A stretch of 36,761 nucleotides of DNA from Rhizomicrobium sp. (lineage in GTDB: Bacteria > Pseudomonadota > Alphaproteobacteria > Micropepsales > Micropepsaceae): positions 1-36,761 of the forward strand of contig JARLIR010000136.1 in the NCBI GenBank assembly GCA_031291635.1, given 5' to 3'. Both the position numbers and the translations under genes were made by a program. Position 1 is the first letter of the stretch. The number at the start of each line of letters is the position of its first letter. Below, in pieces: positions 32,470 to 36,761 of the stretch. The notes below the pieces were generated by a model. It searched no databases and was not told the DNA's origin. It saw nothing but the letters and a program-made list of their open reading frames with translations.

Positions 32470-32720
32470 CTATCTCCTATGGGCGAACACGACCTGGTAG
32501 CCCTGTGGGCCGCAATTTGGATGAGGGCCATGGGCGTCGACGCCATTAAATAGTGCCGTCTCGACATCCCGCAATAATTCCAACGCCATCAAGAGGATTC
32601 CTTTTCTATTGGGTTGGCCGGCTTCGCTGCCGCTTTTTGAAGGAGATAAGGTACGACGGCCGCAATTAAACCAATAACGAGTACAGTCTCTTCTCTCTTT
32701 GGGTCTCCGCCCTCTGAGAC
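32470..32720 (-). CDS. Two coupled small ORFs of unknown function
   Basis: The minus strand has a frame ending at 32589 with a membrane helix (TVLVIGLIAAVVPYLLQ) after SEGGDPKREE but without ATG, GTG or TTG near its 5' end. Its TGA overlaps the ATG of a second ORF (32589-32470, 39 residues, MALELLRDVETALFNGVDAH, then PNCGPQGYQVVF). TGATG coupling and the protein-like composition suggest a real pair of which the first has lost its start, or a remnant cut by the nearby insertion-sequence scar. I do not recognise either. Confidence 0.35.
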
Positions 32721-32841
32721 GTGTCATGCTTGCTGAGGCGAGAAGCCCCAAATCTGGCCCAAAGCTTTATCAAGCGGCGGCGGTAGTGAGCCTGCCCCCA
32801 ACCTTGGACCACGGCGCTGGCTAATTTCCAGGCCATGCCGC

Positions 32842-33027
32842 TCAGGACGGGCCATGGAGCCCTGAGCAATTCATCAGCGCCATCGGTGGTTTGTTGCCGA
32901 GCGCGCTGTGTAGACGAACTTCATTATAGTCTCTACGCCAATCCTCGCAAATACGGCGCATTTCTTCGATGCTAGTGAACCAGTGGGCGTTCAGGCATTC
33001 GGCGCGGAACTTACCGTTCAAGGACTG
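32842..33027 (-). pseudogene. IS3-family transposase (OrfB) C-terminal fragment
   Basis: The minus strand encodes SLNGKFRAECLNAHWFTS, then EDWRRDYNEVRLHSALGNKP and a stop at 32844, which is the conserved end of IS3-family OrfB integrase domains (the last Glu of DDE lies in 'FRAECLN' context). The first 80% of the transposase is absent and no orfA or terminal repeat is seen. It is a dead remnant. From 33028 to 33433 I see no gene. Confidence 0.8.
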
Positions 33028-33433
33028 TGAAATCGCTCATTACTACCCCGAAATCTGACCAACTTTCAGTTGTGATTATAGATCGCATAACGGCGCCGAC
33101 AGATGGTCGCAAGATGTCGCGTATCAACTTCAGCGGAAGTATGTACTAGTCGCCCCCATGGGCTGATTCATGGCGAGCGATCATCAATTTCCGATAGTCC
33201 CCTCGCGGCGCCGTTTTGGGGCGCTGCCTCGAATGTGGGAATTGCGGGACCAATAGATTTGCTCTTGTGTATCGGGGGATTTGATGAGCGACGGAATTAT
33301 TTCCGGGCAGTTAATTGCCTACGCGAAGGCGTGCGAACCAAACGAGCGCCGTCCTAATGGCGTAAACACTGGCGAGCATCGACGTTATCCTGAATGGCTG
33401 GGGCACCCCAACTCAGAAATCGCGGTCAAATCA

Positions 33434-33649
33434 GTGCGCGCGATTCTCGTCCTGATTCTCGCCGTGTTGTGTTTTGCCAGTCCGGCTTTCGCTACCCTTA
33501 GCTATGCGCCGGCACCACTCGGTCAGCTCGTTGTAAATCCGGACGGTGGTGCATCCTATTCGATCCCGATCAAGGTCTTACCGGGCGCAGGTGGGCTCAC
33601 ACCGAACCTTGGCATTACCTATTCGAGCAGTGGCGGAGACAGCTCTATC
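33434..33649 (+). pseudogene. SpvB/RHS-like secreted protein, N-terminal fragment
   Basis: From a GTG at 33434 the frame gives a signal peptide (VRAILVLILAVLCFASPAFA) and then YAPAPLGQLVVNPDGGASYS and GAGGLTPNLGITYSSSGGDS, the beginning of SpvB-type domains of RHS/Tc-toxin-like proteins (compare 'GxxxYSxPIxxPPGxGGxxPxLxLxYSS'). The frame is cut at 33650 by the end of an IS66-type element, and nothing that looks like the rest follows. Such proteins normally exceed 1000 residues. The start codon is uncertain. Confidence 0.7.
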
Positions 33650-33731
33650 GTAAGCGTGAAGCCCACCCCACATAGCGGCAGGTAGGGGTTGGCTTGTAGA
33701 ACGATCGCGGATGATATTGGTGTGATGTTCT

Positions 33732-34118
33732 ATGTCTGCGACTGGGCCTACGACTAAAAGCTTCCATGTGATCGAAGCGGTGAGCGCGCTGGACGGGGCT
33801 CTTGTATCAGGCCGGCGGCGGTGGTCGGCAAGTTTTAAGGCCGATCTGGTGACCAAAGCGCTCGAGCCGGGCGCCAATGTTTCGGCGATAGCCCGCAGCG
33901 TTGGTGTCCATGCGGCGCAATTGTTCGCCTGGAAACGGCAGGCGCTGCGCGAGGGCGCGGTAGGCCCACGCGATGAGGCAGGTCCTCGTTTTGTTGAAGT
34001 CGAGACGCGAGGTACTGATCTGGTCGAGGTCGTCATCGGCGCGATTGTGGTGCGGGCACGGGCGGACATCGGCGAAGAGCACCTGCGGCGGGTGATCCGT
34101 GCGGTGCGCACCGCATGA
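33732..34118 (+). CDS. tnpA: IS66 TnpA (OrfA)
   Basis: This 128-residue protein has the IS66 OrfA helix-turn-helix RRRWSASFKADLVTKAL and VSAIARSVGVHAAQLFAWKR, and the typical C-terminal segment HLRRVIRAVR. TnpA is an accessory DNA-binding protein of IS66 transposition. Its stop overlaps the TnpB start (ATGA), as in intact IS66 elements. With TnpB cut and TnpC missing it can no longer drive transposition alone. Confidence 0.88.
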   Translation: MSATGPTTKSFHVIEAVSALDGALVSGRRRWSASFKADLVTKALEPGANVSAIARSVGVHAAQLFAWKRQALREGAVGPRDEAGPRFVEVETRGTDLVEVVIGAIVVRARADIGEEHLRRVIRAVRTA

Positions 34119-34184
34119 TACCCGCGGGCACCAAGGTGTTCCTGGCCAGCCATCCGGTCGACTTCCGCAAGGGTCCAGACGCTG
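34115..34184 (+). pseudogene. tnpB: IS66 TnpB, 5' fragment
   Basis: The frame starts MIPAGTKVFLASHPVDFRKG, the conserved N-terminus of IS66 TnpB (normally about 110-120 residues). After about residue 23 the similarity ends and an unrelated frame runs on to 34345. The break marks the deletion junction between the IS and the region upstream of gspE. Confidence 0.8.
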
Positions 34185-34476
34185 CTGGCACAAAGCATAG
34201 CGCCCCCCTTCGTGCGCCGCCTTGCGACGCCCGTTTTATACCCCGATCTATGTGGACTAGCCTCAGAACGCTGACCGTTAACGCCGCGCTCTACCTTGCG
34301 TTGCTTTTTGTATGCGATAACGTGGCAATTGCAAATGCCATTTGAAGCGCGATAATGAATCTGTGTTTTTTGGTCGGCCGCGATTGGCACCTTACGCGAA
34401 GGTGCAAGCCGCCGTTGGCCTCGTTTAAACGATTGAATGTTTTGACTCTGTGTCAAGACACGCAGGATAACGTGAG

Positions 34477-36201
34477 ATGCTTCGCCTCAGTGAAACCAGC
34501 CAACCAATCGAGGCCCACTCACCCACGGCTTCCTTCGCGGAATATTTGGTTTCCACAGGCACTATCTTCCGTGACGCGCTACAGCGAGCACAGCATGTGA
34601 GCGAAAGCTCTGGCGAAAGGCTGGAGACCGTCCTCACCAGACTCGGCATCATAACGGAAGTGCAGCGGACCGAAGCGATAGCGCATTTCTTGGGCCTTGC
34701 GATTGTTTCCACGAAGGACTACCCGCAGACCCCCATTCTGGAAGAGACCTTCAGCGCCGCGTTTCTGCAGGAAGCCCAATTCGTTCCTCTGGAAGTTCGC
34801 GACGATGGTGTCGCCGTCGCCTTCGCAAACCCGCTGGACACGTATACCGTCTCGGCTGTCGCGTTCGCCGTCAATAAGCCGGTTATCTGCTATGTCGCCT
34901 ATCCTTCGGATATCGAAGCCGCAAAAAAGCGCCTCTATCGGTCCTACACCGTTCAAGATGACGGAGTTGCTGATGCGGCACGCCATCAGGCCGTGCTCGG
35001 ATTTGCCGATGATGTGGACCGACTAAAGGACCTGTCGAGCGACGCGCCTGTTATCAAACTCGTCAACGGCCTGATTGATAAAGCGGTCGAAGCGCGGGCC
35101 TCCGATATTCACATTGAACCGATGCAGAATGAACTGCGCGTGCGCTACCGGATTGACGGCGTCCTGCAAAATGTCGCCTCGCCTCCGCACCAATTGGCCT
35201 CAGCCGTCATCAGCCGCGTCAAGATTATGACCAAGCTTAATATTGCAGAGCGACGTCTGCCGCAGGATGGGCGGATTAGCCTCGCGGTGCGTGGCCGAGA
35301 GATCGACATCCGCGTCTCCACGACACCCGCCAGCCATGGCGAGAGCATTGTCTTGCGTATTCTGGACCGCGAGCAGGTAAAACTCGATTTTGCAGCCCTC
35401 GGCTTTGATCCTGAGACCATCGCCCAATTGCGCAGCTTGCTGACTGATCCCCATGGCATATTGCTCGTCACGGGCCCCACTGGTAGCGGCAAGACGACAA
35501 CGCTTTATGCAGCTCTCACCGAGCTCAACAATGTCGAAAAAAAGATCCTCACCATTGAGGACCCGATCGAATATCACCTCGGCGGCATCACCCAAGTTCA
35601 AGTCAAACCCACCATTGGCCTGACCTTTGCTGGAGCGTTGCGCTCCTTTCTGCGTCAAGACCCAGATATCATGATGGTCGGCGAAATCCGCGATTTAGAG
35701 ACCGCGCAGGTCGCTGTCCAGGCCGCGCTGACCGGGCATCTGATCCTTTCGACCCTCCACACCAACGATGCCGCCAGCGCCTTGACACGCCTTATCGATA
35801 TGGGGGTTGAGGACTATCTTTTGACCTCGACGATCAATGGCGTCATCGCCCAGCGTTTGGTACGGACGCTTTGTCCAGCCTGCCGGGAAGCCTATAGGCC
35901 TGTGGCGGGTCTGTGGGAGCGGCTCGGGATTACGCCCGCTCCCACTGCCCCCCTCCTCTATCGCGCCAAAGGCTGTCCAGCTTGCAATCAGACCGGTTTT
36001 CGCGGGCGTACTGCGATCATCGAAATCCTGCCCATTTCGGATGGAGTAAGAGAGGCGCTGCTCAAAAGTGCCAACGCCTCCGCGATCCAGGAGATCGCTG
36101 TCCAGCAGGGTATGGAGACGATCAGAGCCGCGGGTATCAAGAAGGCGCTCGCTGGGGTCACCACGGTGGAAGAAGTGTTGCGCGCCACCAGGGCCGGGTG
36201 A
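34477..36201 (+). CDS. gspE: Type II secretion ATPase GspE
   Basis: This 574-residue ATPase drives pseudopilus assembly at the inner membrane. It has the N-terminal GspE/MshEN domain (SGERLETVLTRLGIIT), Walker A GPTGSGKTT at about residues 332-340, the Asp box and Walker B DPDIMMVGEIRD near residue 397, the His box LILSTLHTNDA, and the zinc-binding cysteines CPAC (about 465) and CPAC (about 500) with NQTGFRGR. ATG 34477 has AGGA about 10 nt upstream. The stop overlaps the gspF start. gspC and gspD, which often precede it, are not upstream here; an IS scar is. It may export the secreted xylan enzymes nearby. Confidence 0.95.
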   Translation: MLRLSETSQPIEAHSPTASFAEYLVSTGTIFRDALQRAQHVSESSGERLETVLTRLGIITEVQRTEAIAHFLGLAIVSTKDYPQTPILEETFSAAFLQEAQFVPLEVRDDGVAVAFANPLDTYTVSAVAFAVNKPVICYVAYPSDIEAAKKRLYRSYTVQDDGVADAARHQAVLGFADDVDRLKDLSSDAPVIKLVNGLIDKAVEARASDIHIEPMQNELRVRYRIDGVLQNVASPPHQLASAVISRVKIMTKLNIAERRLPQDGRISLAVRGREIDIRVSTTPASHGESIVLRILDREQVKLDFAALGFDPETIAQLRSLLTDPHGILLVTGPTGSGKTTTLYAALTELNNVEKKILTIEDPIEYHLGGITQVQVKPTIGLTFAGALRSFLRQDPDIMMVGEIRDLETAQVAVQAALTGHLILSTLHTNDAASALTRLIDMGVEDYLLTSTINGVIAQRLVRTLCPACREAYRPVAGLWERLGITPAPTAPLLYRAKGCPACNQTGFRGRTAIIEILPISDGVREALLKSANASAIQEIAVQQGMETIRAAGIKKALAGVTTVEEVLRATRAG

Positions 36202-36761
36202 TGGCAAGCTTTCGCTATAAAGCTATGACGGCGACCGGGAGCGTGGTCCGCGGGACCATATCGGCGGAGACCGAAGCTGAGGCCGTCAAAAATATTCGCA
36301 GCGATGGGCTGATCCCGATCACCGCCAAACCCGATGGCGGCGACGGTTTTTTGGCCAAACTGCGCCCAAATTCAACGCGCAGAAGCTTTCTGCGAGCAAG
36401 CCAACTCACCCTAGTCACCCAGGAAATGGCTGACCTCCTCGACGCGGGACTGGAGCTCGACCGGGTCTTAAGTGTTGTCGCGGATCTGCGCGATGTACGC
36501 GGTTTTCGACCAACCTTGCTGGCGGTGCGATCGCGGGTGCGCGAGGGCGCCATGCTGGCCGACGCACTGGCCGCAACAGGCGCTGTCTCAAAATTCTATG
36601 TCAGCATGGTGCGGGCCGGCGAAATGGGCGGCCAACTCACACAGACCATGGCCAAGCTCGCCGATTACCTATCCCGGACCCAAGCCATCCGTGAATCGGT
36701 TGTTTCGGCGCTGATCTATCCCATCATTCTGCTCGTGACCGCAGCGCTTGCGGTCATCTTC
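36201..36761 (+). CDS. gspF: Type II secretion inner-membrane platform protein GspF, 5' part
   Basis: The ATG overlaps the gspE stop by one base (TGATG). The 187 codons seen start MASFRYKAMTATGSVVRGTI and include the first T2SSF domain, with QLTLVTQEMADLLDAGLELD, GAMLADALAA and FYVSMVRAGEMGGQL, and the beginning of the first membrane helix (SALIYPIILLVTAALAVIF). GspF forms the platform around which GspE works. The gene runs past the window edge. Confidence 0.95.
   Translation, partial: MASFRYKAMTATGSVVRGTISAETEAEAVKNIRSDGLIPITAKPDGGDGFLAKLRPNSTRRSFLRASQLTLVTQEMADLLDAGLELDRVLSVVADLRDVRGFRPTLLAVRSRVREGAMLADALAATGAVSKFYVSMVRAGEMGGQLTQTMAKLADYLSRTQAIRESVVSALIYPIILLVTAALAVIF

Larger units (their letters stand above)
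33650..34184 (+). mobile_element. IS66-family element, right part missing
   Basis: The left end GTAAGCGTGAAGCCCACC at 33650 is the usual start of IS66-type terminal repeats. TnpA follows complete and TnpB is present only as the first 23 residues. The main transposase TnpC and the right terminal repeat are absent up to gspE. The element therefore interrupted the SpvB-like gene and was later truncated by a deletion. 34185-34476 contains no recognisable gene. Confidence 0.75.

Noticed and set aside
33578..34456. 292-codon minus-strand ORF across the IS66 remnant
   Set aside because: It lies opposite TnpA and crosses the IS boundary and deletion junction, so it cannot be an inherited gene.
1..36761. 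CRISPR array
   Set aside because: No regularly spaced repeats of 24-40 bp and no cas genes were seen.

Overview
The window looks like alphaproteobacterial chromosome. Protein style, codon use and the combination of xylan enzymes, large TonB receptors, SemiSWEET and a type II secretion system would fit Caulobacterales, Sphingomonadales or Micropepsaceae-like bacteria; the genus cannot be fixed from sequence alone. It holds core genes at both ends, one complete integrated element, the integrase end of a second element, a xylan/uronate utilisation locus and an insertion-sequence scar.

Left edge (1-305): the start of a SemiSWEET sugar transporter. Element 1 (306-13658) lies between two 44-bp copies, differing at one base, of the 3' half of a tRNA on the minus strand, most likely tRNA-Glu(CTC). 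It carries a tyrosine integrase beside the left copy, an HTH protein, a PD-(D/E)XK nuclease, a TOPRIM primase-like protein, an AAA ATPase, a dense GTGACG repeat cluster that could be an origin, a possible small terminase, a large terminase, and two further unknown proteins. No portal, capsid, tail or lysis gene is visible, so it resembles a phage satellite. Its right half is cargo: a strongly folding RNA leader with mutually exclusive helices ahead of a BamE-like lipoprotein gene, two unknown genes, a DUF4258/HTH toxin-antitoxin pair and a Panacea (DUF4065) toxin-antitoxin pair.

The right tRNA copy is also only a 3' half, and a second, different integrase with its own repeated binding-site candidates follows it. 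This is the pattern left by tandem insertion of two elements at one tRNA. The far end of element 2 is not visible.

15169-18125 holds an SDR enzyme divergent from an AraC regulator, an NTF2-like protein and two small membrane-protein candidates. 18238-32436 is the xylan/uronate locus. On the minus strand are a GH43 enzyme, altronate dehydratase uxaA broken by one in-frame amber codon, a GH10 xylanase, a TonB receptor and a second GH43. On the plus strand are an ECF sigma factor, a FecR anti-sigma factor and a paralogous TonB receptor with an N-terminal STN signalling domain. The likely division of labour is extracellular and periplasmic xylan cleavage, oligosaccharide uptake by the receptors, and substrate sensing by the STN receptor through FecR to the sigma factor.

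32470-34476 is a scar with small ORFs, an IS3-family transposase tail, the N-terminus of a SpvB-like protein cut by an IS66-type element, and a truncated IS66. Right edge: gspE and the start of gspF, core type II secretion genes that may export the xylan enzymes.
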